Positions 24,446-34,434 of a DNA stretch of 64,000 nt are shown one piece after another. The DNA lies in assembly GCA_001695595.3 (NCBI GenBank), contig MBPM02000028.1:744001-808000 (forward strand), in the 5' to 3' direction. The notes beneath the pieces are model-generated. The model ran no database searches, was not told the origin of the DNA, and was given only the letters and a program-made list of their open reading frames with translations. The position numbers were made by a program, and so were the translations under genes. Positions within the stretch are counted from its first letter, which is position 1. The number at the start of each line of letters is the position of its first letter. Source of the DNA: Plasmopara viticola (Eukaryota; Oomycota; Peronosporomycetes; Peronosporales; Peronosporaceae).

Positions 24446-25288
24446 AGAGGTAAAGTTGAAACGAAGGCGTGCGCAACAGAGCAGCGTAAGTAGTTTATGA
24501 CTGCCGTTTCAATGCCCTAGCCGCATCCTCAGATATTCGGCATCCGTTTCTAGTAGCAAGACGCAAGCTGAACGGTTAAAAGATTTGTAACCCTATCTCG
24601 GATCATTCGATTACCCTGACATATATTTGAGATTCATAAAATCCAGCGTTACGCTAGCATATTCCTTTGAATTACAATCCGACTGGCAATAAAAAATAAT
24701 GACTGTAGGACAAAACGCGGGCCCTTTGCAACAAAAAAGCGTTGACGTGCCGCAATGATGGTGCACGCGGACTTCTTTTCTCGCATCAGCTAGGCGAAAT
24801 TTGTTTGCCCCATTTCGTGTCCAAGAAATGCATGTATGTGTTTTGCATTTGAAATTGACACATTGCATGAGATGACAACTGCTTGAGGAGACACCATTCA
24901 CAACTAAAATCTCGATACCTTTGCCAAGAACACAAATAAATAAAGTCCAACCTCATAATATGTCTAGCAGTCTTTAAAGACGAAGTGCCCTGTGAAACAT
25001 GCATTGGGGCTACTGTAAAGCAAAGAAGACATCTCAATGTTTTACTAACGTAGGGAACCGCAGTCAAGTGCTCTAGGTCGGTAATGTTATTACATCTACT
25101 TAATTATGCACCCCAATTTTATATGCTCCGTACTTCAAATAACAGAATTTTGCAAATCTTCGCAGGTATTAAAATCATAATTGATTAATGACAGGTGCGT
25201 ATATTCCCACAGTATCAAAATTGCATCCGTTATCTTTCCAGCATGAATCGAGCATTAAGCGTAACCGAAGCTTCAGCGTTACTTGGCG
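24446..25288. other. Intergenic spacer
   Basis: Separates the start of GH5 copy 3 from the stop of the fusion gene, both on the minus strand. No gene or repeat was recognised. Confidence 0.5.
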
Positions 25289-28200
25289 TTACTTGTGACA
25301 CTCTTCATCCGTAGAATTGCTCGAAGACGACGCAGTGGATTCGTTCGAAGTGATTTTTCCATGTCTCTTCTGACCTTTATTCTTACTAGCCGGAGCACGG
25401 TGCTGCGCTTGCTTGGACTGTTCGATGCGTATGCGTACAGCTTTTAAACATGCGTAGCTCGCATCATCCATGAGAGGAAGCAGTGCGCGACGCAAACTAT
25501 TATACATGTCAGGGTACAAACTCTCCTCCTGAGCAAGCATCTTCTTGACGCGATGCCGTTCTTTGGGCTCTTCGAAACACGCAGGACAATTTTCATTAAT
25601 GACAGGAAGACGCGAATCGTAGGCAAACTTCTTGAGCTCAATCTCACGCACGTAAGCCAGCGGACGAAGAACTTGAACGTCCCGCTGGTCATTCCAGTAC
25701 TTGGCTTTCATAGTCCGAAGTTGGCCATTGTGCATTGCTGACATGAAAAAACTTTCGGCCAAATCATCTAAATGCTGCGCTAGTACGAGCTTGTTAAAGC
25801 CAAAAGTACGGCAACAAGTATACAAAAGGCCGCGCTTCATGCGTGCACAAAAGCTGCACAACGAGTCCCCATTCATCTCGCAAGTCGCACGCTCAATAAT
25901 ATTTTCAGACAAGTAATGATATTCCACACCCAGTGTACGCATATATTCTTTCAGTGGGCTTGGATCAAAAGAAGGCGTTTGGGGATCTACAGTGGCGCAT
26001 GCTAGCTCAAAGCGAATGGGAGCGCGTTTCTGAAAGCCTAGAAGTACGTGCAATAAACTCAGCGAATCTTTGCCTCCTGATACTCCAAGTAACAGACGAT
26101 CGCCAGCTTGAATCATATCCCATTGCATCATGGCTTGGCCCACTAAACGCAGCAACTTTTTTGGCGGAGTAGGAAAAAGTTGGGTGGTACTTGTCTTTTC
26201 AGTCATGGCTACTACTGTCTCTCGCACGAGAGTTGCTGTTGACTTGGTCGATAATACGTCAGTACGACCAGGAGTGCGATGTCCAGGACTGCAGTTTTCT
26301 GTGTAGCTATTCGTGGAACGTAGAGGATATTTGCCTCCAGTCTCACGTTCATTCGTACATGTGACAATCTTTTCATGATTATTAGACGTAGCTGGGATGG
26401 GTGGAACGGGACAGCAAGGCGAGAGACCACAGACAGACCTAGTTGTCGTCCACTGATCCTTTAGCTCTCTTGTGAGATAACGCGCAGGATGGTATGGTCC
26501 GCGTATCACATCAGTCACGACAGGCTCGTCCTTAGAATTCAACGCTTCAACTGCTTCGGCTGGGTACACGAACCATCTTAGCGCCTCATCATCTGCCTCC
26601 TCGAGCATCTGCGCAGCAGACGCTGCCACAACCTGAAAAGGGCTAGTTTTCGACGTTAATTCGGCTGCAAGTCGATGTGCTTCAGCCAAATTTGCCTTTC
26701 GGTGAGCAGCTAAAGTCTCTTGATCGTCTAAAAGACTCAAAGATCGCGTCTTGTTCTCGAGCGCCGTCGCAAAGTGAGTAAGCCACTTTCGTTCCGTAAA
26801 CTTAGTAAAGCGACTCCAGTGTTTCCATACGCCACTTTTATGGTTAAATTTGTACTGAGGAAGGAACTTCCAGCCATCTGTAGCCACAAAATCAACTGCA
26901 GCCAGCACATAGTCACGTTCTGCCGTGCTCATAAAATACGGAAAACTCATCCGCGTAAACCCTGGACGTAGCATTTCCTTTTTGTTAATCAGCGCCTTTT
27001 CAAGTGCAAGAACATCGCGACGTGTTAGCCCTAGCAGTCGAGTAGCGTATGGACCTGCACATTGACAGCCGCCGCGCGTTTGAATCCCAAACAAGTCGTT
27101 CAGTAATGCACATACAAAATTGTAGTGCAAAAAGCGGTCTCGAAAGCGCACAAGAAACGAAAACACGGGAAGCTGTTCCACGTGATCGTCTTGGCGTCCT
27201 AAAAGCACGATTTTATTGTTTTGCTGCAGCCTTTTTCGAACTTGCAGCACATTGCGCCGTTCTATCGTCGTTATCGTTCGTGTACCCACGCGCTGTTTCA
27301 ACTCAAAGGCAAGTCCTAGACGAATGCTTCCTAGAATATCGGGAGTACCTCCTTCTTCTCGCTCGGCACGATTTGACAGGTACCGATGATCGGTTTCAGT
27401 GACAAAGAAAACCGTCCCACCACCTGAAAGTGTCGGGACTGCATTCGTAAGCAGCCGCTTCTTGACAATCAATACACCAGGCGATCCAGGGCCACCAATG
27501 AACTTGTGTCCTGAGATAAAGACAGCGTCTTTGTACACGAGAGGACGGCGCTTTTCGTCCGTCACGATGGGATTCATATCAATGGGAATGTATGGCGCAC
27601 ACGTGGCGTAATCCCAACACGCTAGCGCGCCATATTGATGCAAAAGCGCCGACACAGTGTCTACATCCGTGAGTACGCCTGTCAAGTTGGATGCGGCCGA
27701 GAAAGCACCGACTTTTAGTGGACGCGCGGCGTAGAGCTGCAGTTGCGCCTCCAGCATCAAGAGATCCACCTGTCCATCGTCATTTTCCGGTATTGTTATT
27801 ACGTCAGCAGCACTCTCGCGCCACGGGAGCAGATTTGAGTGATGCTCAAACGGACCAACGAAAACGACGGGACGCTGTTCTGGTACGGCCTTGACGCTAT
27901 GTTGCTGGAGTCCTAGCGCTTGCACGAACTTGTTAATAGCGCTCGTGCTTCCTTGACCCGTAAAAAGCACGCAGTCCTCGGCACCGCGACCTGTAACCTT
28001 GGCATTCACGGCTTGGGCCACAATCTGGCGCGCTTCGTGGCGGAAACACGTGGTTTGGAGCCCTGTGATGGATGTCGTCGTATGTGTGTTACCGTACAAC
28101 GGCAAAACTTCTTGATTAAGATAGTCTTCTATACATTGTAAAGACTTGCCACTGGCCGTAAAGTCTGCGTAACAGAGCGCGCGAGATCCAAACGGCGACT

Positions 28201-28408
28201 CGAACAAGGTGCGGCGGCCAACGACATTGTGCGTGATGAAATCCACGGCCTTTTGTGTGGCAGTGGACAAAGGCTCATCGGATGAACAGTCAAGAGGAGG
28301 CTTCTTTTGAATCTGGGCTGTCAAATCCTCTTCTAGCTCTTCACAGAAGAAGCGCGAGGTGTCAAGCATCTTGGTTGGAGCGGAAACCGAGGTGGATGAG
28401 TGCAACAT
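25289..28408 (-). CDS. Fusion: SufS-like cysteine desulfurase + TtcA-type tRNA thiolase
   Basis: One open frame of 1039 residues, no introns. Residues ~45-545 are a class V PLP enzyme: YGNTHTTTSITGLQTT (105-120), FTGQGSTSAINK (149-160), Schiff-base lysine K302 in SGHKF, and RGGCQCAGP (445-453) with C450 at the SufS persulfide position. A helical region and a low-complexity linker (~550-745) follow. Residues ~750-1000 are a PP-loop ATPase: SGGKDS (777-782), then C851/C854 in CSFCARMKRGLLY and C941 in NENCPACFEE, the three cysteines by which TtcA proteins hold an Fe-S cluster. LRPLAYVREIE also matches TtcA. TtcA makes 2-thiocytidine in tRNA using persulfide from a cysteine desulfurase, so this protein appears to carry donor and acceptor together. 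The tRNA target in this organism is inferred. The C-terminal tail is basic then Ser-rich. Confidence 0.9.
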   Translation of the reverse strand: MLHSSTSVSAPTKMLDTSRFFCEELEEDLTAQIQKKPPLDCSSDEPLSTATQKAVDFITHNVVGRRTLFESPFGSRALCYADFTASGKSLQCIEDYLNQEVLPLYGNTHTTTSITGLQTTCFRHEARQIVAQAVNAKVTGRGAEDCVLFTGQGSTSAINKFVQALGLQQHSVKAVPEQRPVVFVGPFEHHSNLLPWRESAADVITIPENDDGQVDLLMLEAQLQLYAARPLKVGAFSAASNLTGVLTDVDTVSALLHQYGALACWDYATCAPYIPIDMNPIVTDEKRRPLVYKDAVFISGHKFIGGPGSPGVLIVKKRLLTNAVPTLSGGGTVFFVTETDHRYLSNRAEREEGGTPDILGSIRLGLAFELKQRVGTRTITTIERRNVLQVRKRLQQNNKIVLLGRQDDHVEQLPVFSFLVRFRDRFLHYNFVCALLNDLFGIQTRGGCQCAGPYATRLLGLTRRDVLALEKALINKKEMLRPGFTRMSFPYFMSTAERDYVLAAVDFVATDGWKFLPQYKFNHKSGVWKHWSRFTKFTERKWLTHFATALENKTRSLSLLDDQETLAAHRKANLAEAHRLAAELTSKTSPFQVVAASAAQMLEEADDEALRWFVYPAEAVEALNSKDEPVVTDVIRGPYHPARYLTRELKDQWTTTRSVCGLSPCCPVPPIPATSNNHEKIVTCTNERETGGKYPLRSTNSYTENCSPGHRTPGRTDVLSTKSTATLVRETVVAMTEKTSTTQLFPTPPKKLLRLVGQAMMQWDMIQAGDRLLLGVSGGKDSLSLLHVLLGFQKRAPIRFELACATVDPQTPSFDPSPLKEYMRTLGVEYHYLSENIIERATCEMNGDSLCSFCARMKRGLLYTCCRTFGFNKLVLAQHLDDLAESFFMSAMHNGQLRTMKAKYWNDQRDVQVLRPLAYVREIELKKFAYDSRLPVINENCPACFEEPKERHRVKKMLAQEESLYPDMYNSLRRALLPLMDDASYACLKAVRIRIEQSKQAQHRAPASKNKGQKRHGKITSNESTASSSSNSTDEECHK

Positions 28409-29429
28409 TTACTAAAAATTAAAGCGGAAATTCATCATGTCACAAATTTGTAGGGTTTTTAGCACATTTTGCGGGAGCTTGGTCACAATGGCCGAATATT
28501 GTAGTGTTGGCTGTGATGCAGAAAGAAATGATGTTTAATACGACACCACATTTTTTTGCGTGCGCTGTTGCCATCTTTCCCTACACTGTTAAGATGTTCT
28601 TGGTTCTGAATGAATGCTCAAACAACTATGTGTGAAAGTAACCTAGATTGAGATATCCATGCGAAATGTCTTCTCGAAAAGTCCATTTCCATTCCCCACA
28701 ATATTAAAAGACAGCCTATGTTTTTCAAAGATACAAGCTGCATAGCGCTGAAAATATAGCTTCCCCACTGCAGACCGTAAATGGCGTACATCCATAATCT
28801 TCACCGCAGGCGAAGATGCCAAAGTCAATCTCAATAACGATCACAATTGCAGCTTTGTGTGTGACCACACACGGTATTTCTTTTCAAAGACGTAAGCGGG
28901 TAAACTATTTAAAATACATGATGCTTCGAATAGCGGTAAATAAGGCCAAATGCGAATGCGTTTGTTTGGCTTCGCTACATAATGATGGCCTCACATGTAC
29001 AACTAGGAAGCTTGAGTTCAAATCTTTGGCCTTCGGTCTATTCTCGGAAGGACCCTATATATCCAAAACTATTTTTGTTACGCAAGTGATGACCAAAAAC
29101 CCACTATCAGATTTCTGCTAGATAGGGGAGTCAGACACGAGATTTGTTTCGTGCCGGATATAAAGTAGTGTGCCAGTAGGCAATAGCCACTATCACAAGA
29201 GTAATGCGAGCACACAGATGTTTTTTTCCAACGAGATGAAAATTGGCATGTCTGGATGTTGACTTGCTGCACTCAGAAAATGCAGCAATAAGTCCCAAAA
29301 AGGGAGCGTTGCATAACAACATGTCCGAATAACTTTGTGTCATGACTAGATACGAACGAAAGAATCAGACATACCCTTCACGGCGGCGAATACGCTTAGA
29401 GGCATCCTACGTAAGTTTTCAGTGATGTC
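28409..29429. other. Intergenic, nothing recognised
   Basis: Upstream flank of the fusion gene. Short frames only; no domain, RNA gene or obvious initiator found. Confidence 0.4.
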
Positions 29430-29432
29430 AAA

Positions 29433-29526
29433 GGGTCATGAACGACCCGGCGATTAATCTTACAGCTATTTGAATAAATGGGTCATGAAATACCCGGCGA
29501 TTAATTTTACAGCTATTTAAATCGTC
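29433..29526 (+). repeat. 47-bp direct tandem repeat (2 copies)
   Basis: Two consecutive copies start at 29433 and 29480. Both run GGGTCATGAA...CCCGGCGATTAAT and end in TTTACAGCTATTT-like sequence, with a few substitutions. They directly precede the satellite monomers. Confidence 0.8.
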
Positions 29527-29529
29527 ATG

Positions 29530-29960
29530 GAAGTATCTGAGGCTGTACAGCGTCTCAGCGCCTCCATAGAGTGTTTGAACACTTCAATGTGGCTCGATGC
29601 GTCCGTATTTGTCTAGATTGATAGACAAGACGCATCCGTGACCGTACATCAACTCAGCACCTTCAAAGAGTGATAAAACGTTTGGTTTTGGCTCTGGTGC
29701 GTCTTTTCATGTCTAAATAGATAGAAAAGACATATCGGTGGTTGTACATCGTCTCAGCGCTACAAAAAATGATCATACTTTTCGATGTGGCTCGATTGCG
29801 TCCGTGTTTGTCTAGATTTATAGACAGGACAAATCTGTGGCCGTACAGCAACTCAACGCTTCTAAAGAATGACCAAACGTTTGATTTCGGCTCAATTGCG
29901 TCTTTTCGTCAAGTATACGTTGTCGATATATTCGCCCATAGCCGCTCTAAAAAGGATGAT
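29530..29960 (-). repeat. Short diverged cluster of the ~100-bp satellite, reverse orientation
   Basis: About four diverged units. Recurring blocks are GTACATC/GTACAGC...CTCAGCGC, AAAGAGTGA..AAACG, GGCTCGATGCGTC and TGTCTAGATT.ATAGACA, spaced near 100-115 bp. They are the reverse complement of blocks in the 59.5-64 kb array, especially its diverged edge at 59.5-60.6 kb. Confidence 0.75.
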
Positions 29961-30026
29961 TGGCTCCGATAGTCCATTTTGGTCAAATTGCTTAGTGTCC
30001 GATCCATCTGGCTGTTATCCAACATC

Positions 30027-30057
30027 ACCTTTGCAGCATCGTCACTGCTGCAAAGGT
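30027..30057. repeat. Small perfect hairpin, 12-bp arms
   Basis: ACCTTTGCAGCA, a 7-base spacer TCGTCAC, then TGCTGCAAAGGT. No adjacent coding region gives it an obvious role. Confidence 0.7.
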
Positions 30058-30849
30058 GCAGCAGTGAGGATAGAAGTCCTCAAATGCTTTGTAACGAGCC
30101 ATATGTAAAGCACAGATCTCGGGAAAATTTAGGGCATCTCGACTTGGCCTAAGCCACGCTTCCAAAAGCGAGGTCTATTATCTGCATCAATGTTTTGCGG
30201 GTCTAGGAAAGCCCCTATTCGGTTTATCGTGAACGGTATTAGAAGAGTCAGCACCAGGATGTTTGTGTTCGCATAAAAAAAGCCTTCATTAGTCCCCTAT
30301 TTTTGCTTTGTTGAAGAGACAAAGCCCGTTATATGTTTTAGTCTATGCATGTTACTGCGACGCATTGAAGACTTCATGAGCAAGTGTTCACGCTCCAGCC
30401 CATGTCTAAGCAAATGGCTACGGCATAAGGCCAATAAATAATGTCATCAGTTCCCGCCATATCCCATAGGCCAATAGATAATGTCGTCAGTCGGGCTTAA
30501 AGCCAGCCATATCACATATGATATAAGTGCTGTGTCTTGCCACCGTTGCCCAGTGGCCCGCGTGCCACTCAAAAAAGCAGTAATTGGGCTGCGCCCTTTC
30601 GGACTTGGCCCCAAGTTACGTCACCTATGAGATGCGGCGAGTTTGTGTCTCATGAACACCGCTCAGTGATTTAAGTACCACTTTACGTGCGGTGGAAGGG
30701 CCTCGTTCATACTGCCACCATATTGTCGCCTTCAGTTAGCATATGTAGCTTCCTACGAGCATTGCTCATTGTTTTGTGTACGACTAGATCTTAGCCAGCT
30801 GGATCCACCATATATCGTTCATTCACTGATAACAAAGCAGCTGTGATCG

Positions 30850-31230
30850 CTGTCGAGGGATCACCATTCGACTTTGGTATGTTCGCCACCGATAAGATTT
30901 GTATTAAATGCTTCAAAGTGACATCCAATTTATATGCCCAACAAATGCACGTATCGATAGAGCTATCAGCATCGCTAATGTGAAATAACTTATACTTCAA
31001 AGCGCATTGGCGAGAACATCGAGTTTGCCAGGCTTGTATTCTCCACAAAAGTTATAATTCGCAAAGTGTGACGTTTGTTTACGACAAGTGAAGTCTATGC
31101 ATCACCTTTCTTAAAAATACATGGTTTGAAAAGACTACAAAGATCTAAGAATCCAGAAGATGCATTCGAAATCTATTGAGTGCGTATTCCACGGCAAGGA
31201 TCACTTGTACTTTTTTAAGCAAGTTTGTTT
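30850..31230 (-). pseudogene. Ty3/gypsy RNase H relic
   Basis: On the minus strand 31205 downwards reads LAVEYALNRFRMHLLDS, then, after a stop, FVVFSNHVFLR, matching the gypsy RNase H pattern (A..FAL.kFR..L....f.v.TDH..L). It continues with YNFCGEYKPGKLDVLANAL, matching the 'Y.f.v.YkpGk.N..ADaLSR' block at the RNase H/connection end. Stops and frameshifts show it is dead. The flanking sequence to 32.3 kb may hold more of the element but is too decayed to place. Confidence 0.65.
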
Positions 31231-34200
31231 GGCAGCCCTAAGCTGCCTAGATTGATACAAAATAACACGCTTACCTCATTGTAAAAGAATAACGTGCAAT
31301 TGATGGCATCGTCAGAATGTCACAAACAGCGCATGACCACTTTTTTTTCGGCTAAACGGAAATTTTAGTCTTCTGAGAGTCTTTCTTGATGGCATCTAAA
31401 GCATTCTAAGTATGGCTTAACTTAAGCCATTTGATGTAAATTGTCACGAAACCGTGCAAGATTCGCGAAGTTAGCTATCGTTGTCCAGACTGCTGGCTTG
31501 TCCTGAGTCACATCTTCAAATCTTTGCAACGCAAAGTAGGCCAAGCCAAGACGAAGTTTATTATCTTGGGACGTACTCGAGCCGATGGCTGCCTACAATC
31601 AGCTGGAAACTTTAATCTCCATTGCCGCAACGACACTTTCCAATGTTGGCCTTCATTTTTTCTTAAAGCTTGCCTTTGAGGGCATAAATACATCTTCGGA
31701 GCCGACTAAATTCTGGCAAAGCGGCTATCGACTATTACATCGTAGATATTTGTTCTGGTGAAAGCTCGCAATCGTAGAAGTATTTGATGAATCTTGTAAC
31801 ATCACTTCCAACTTCTATAAAATACTAAAAGGTGTACCTTTCGGCGTAAAGTATACCTCATTTGGATTCATATGTAGGTCAAGTGCACTGTGCAACGTTC
31901 ACTCGTCATGTTTATAAGTAGCACGCTCTGAATGCATGTACCGATACTGCTTCGATTATTTTATCTTGAGCATTAAGTAGTCGCCACTTTCTGCTTAGTT
32001 GAAGACGAGTGCGGAAACATTTACTCCGCACGTATTTCTCTGTCATGTCAGCGAAAATTCTCCAGCAAGCTCACACTGCTACCGCGTCAGTGGTCACTAC
32101 CCTACTTAAGGGTATCATACCTCTATCTTGTGAGTATTGTAAAGGTAGTTCAGGATTTCACACCTAAGTGTTCCTTCAGCAAAATATATATCGAGATATT
32201 GAGCCAAGACGAAACGTGCGCTATCTATAGAAGAGATCCAAGACATTTTCGTTGACACAAAGGATGTATTTATATCCTGGAGAGAGAACTTCTCCAAAAA
32301 TCATCTCCTTTGAAATAATCCCAGCTTTATTCGGCAAAAAAAACATAGCTTGAAGCTTTTAAGGTTTAATTGCGCTGATAAACTAGCAGTGTCTTTAGAG
32401 AAAGTTCACCTGCTGTGACAAAACGACCACTTAATCTGTACATTAATTCTGTAAAATAAGGTATCTTTGTCGATTATGAGATCATGAGTGACTGACACAT
32501 AGACTTCGTTTCGAAGCCCCATTTTCTTAAGTGAATCTACGCTACCACTCTGAATGGTTATTCGCTACCCATTCATGTTTTAATGTGGAGCTGTAATGCC
32601 GACATTTTAATCATCAAGAACGTTGAAAGATGCGTAAGTAATTACGCAAAGCGTTTTCGGCAGCCGGTGCAGGTAGTCAATCTTTTATATGGGCTTTTCA
32701 GACGTTGTTAAGGCTGCTTCAACGGAGATATCAGTATCAATTATGCTTTTCCTTTTTTCAGGCGTATACTAGGCAAAGCTTTCTTTTGAAGGGGACATAC
32801 AATACGGGTGGGGGCATGACTAGCCAAAGCCCTGTTGCGCGGGTTTGGGAGGCCGGCTTTTATGGCCTTGCCCCGACTAATAATCCGAGACTTGTTCTTT
32901 TCTAGCTATGGCGTGACTAGGATCAATCTATACTTGTCCATGCCAAGTCTAAGAGATGACAGTGTGCTGCTTAATTTATCGCCTTTCGCACCCAGGTTTG
33001 TTTTGAACCTAGAGACGTTCACAATCATCATAATCGCCGGTTGAACCGAAATTTGTTCACTTTTGTTGCTTTCTTTAGAACATCCATCGAACTAAGTTGG
33101 GTAACCGTAATGGCGAGGAAAACATAATGGTACAGCCAAATCTAGCAACACTCAAAATAAGTTCCATGCCCTTACACGTTTGTGTGTACAACCAGCCCAC
33201 TTGGTGTGTACCAATCACACATCCACCATAAGGAGTGAATAATAACCCTTACGTGATATCCCTCCCCATAGGGTGACTAGCACTTTCCTGGCTTTTTGGC
33301 AGCGATCTTCAAAGCTCTTGGGAGAAGGTTTTCTTTCTCGGTGACATATATTGTGCGTATCATGTTACCTCAGCCAAAGCAGCAGATGTTTCTTTGCTTG
33401 GTAGCACTTAGAGCGGACCCAATCTAATAGGTTTAAGGAATCTCTTGACTCTGGGTCCTATAGAGCAAGGAGCTGCCTATCCGCGAAATTATAAAAAAGA
33501 TTGCCGATCTGGGACTGTGCTTCTTTTGAATAGCAAACCAAGTCGACTCTCGATAATATTTCCAAGTGCTGACTGCAAGACAGGTCTACCCTTATCAAAC
33601 TACGCCAATCCGCAAGTGACATTTATAATCGACTGTCGTGTACCAAAAGGTTCTATCTAATTGTTCTATTTACCGTGTAGTCAGCTTTTACCACTAACTT
33701 TCGGTTATATGAAACTGCCTGCTGCATTGAGAGGTGGTCTAAGTATCAAGACATTCACAAAGTGGACCTCCAATATTATATGTGACAAGATTTTATTCAA
33801 ATCTTCTCATAAAACTCGTGTGATGTAAAATTGCACAATTACTATCTATCATACTATTGCCTACAAAAATGCATCAAGCAGTGGTCATAAGACGATGTGC
33901 TGCTTATCTGCTCTCAAATCAGTACCGAATGCTGCCTACTTGCTAAAGATTCGACTCATGTGACGCAATTGCAATAAGTGAAGCACACATTGGGCCCTAT
34001 AAACCCGAAACCTTTTCCCTCTTTTTACTTTAGACTCCTTAGCCTGTATAGATCATACGTTTCCTTTGGAGATTTCCATCTATCAGATATCACCGCGTTG
34101 ACTTGTGCTGCCTTTTACAAGCCCTCACAACAAACAAAATGAGCGTCAAAGCTCATTTGCGTCCGCACAATTGACCACCGCGTTGTCCACATACAGTGCA

Positions 34201-34434
34201 TCGTCGGGGCGTAAAATCAAGACGAGCGTGCCGTGTCCAGATACCACACGACATCTGGCGCAAATGTCAAGTGACCATTCGGTCGCTCGTAGAGCACGCT
34301 TATGAATTTGGCGTCATCCTAAATGTCAACAAGGTTAATACAAAGATTTTGAGAAAAAACTACAGAGAGTTTTGTGGCACACACAATACAAAGTTTAACT
34401 ACGCGTGGAACATTCTTGGGCCTCCCCTGCAGTC
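31231..34434. other. Repeat-rich, gene-free stretch
   Basis: No gene recognised. Contains the dispersed repeat copy at 32.8 kb (listed separately) and short frames without motifs. A plus-strand frame at 34105-34305 stops before the nonaspanin start and is not part of it. Confidence 0.4.
32800..32945 (+). repeat. Dispersed repeat, copy A
   Basis: Contains CTGTTGCGCGGGTTTGG followed by GGCC..C.TTTATGGCCTTGC and further shared blocks (ATGACT before; GGATCAATCTATACTTGTCC after). The reverse complement of 45205-45330 carries the same series. Possibly part of an LTR or another dispersed element; its ends were not found. Confidence 0.6.
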
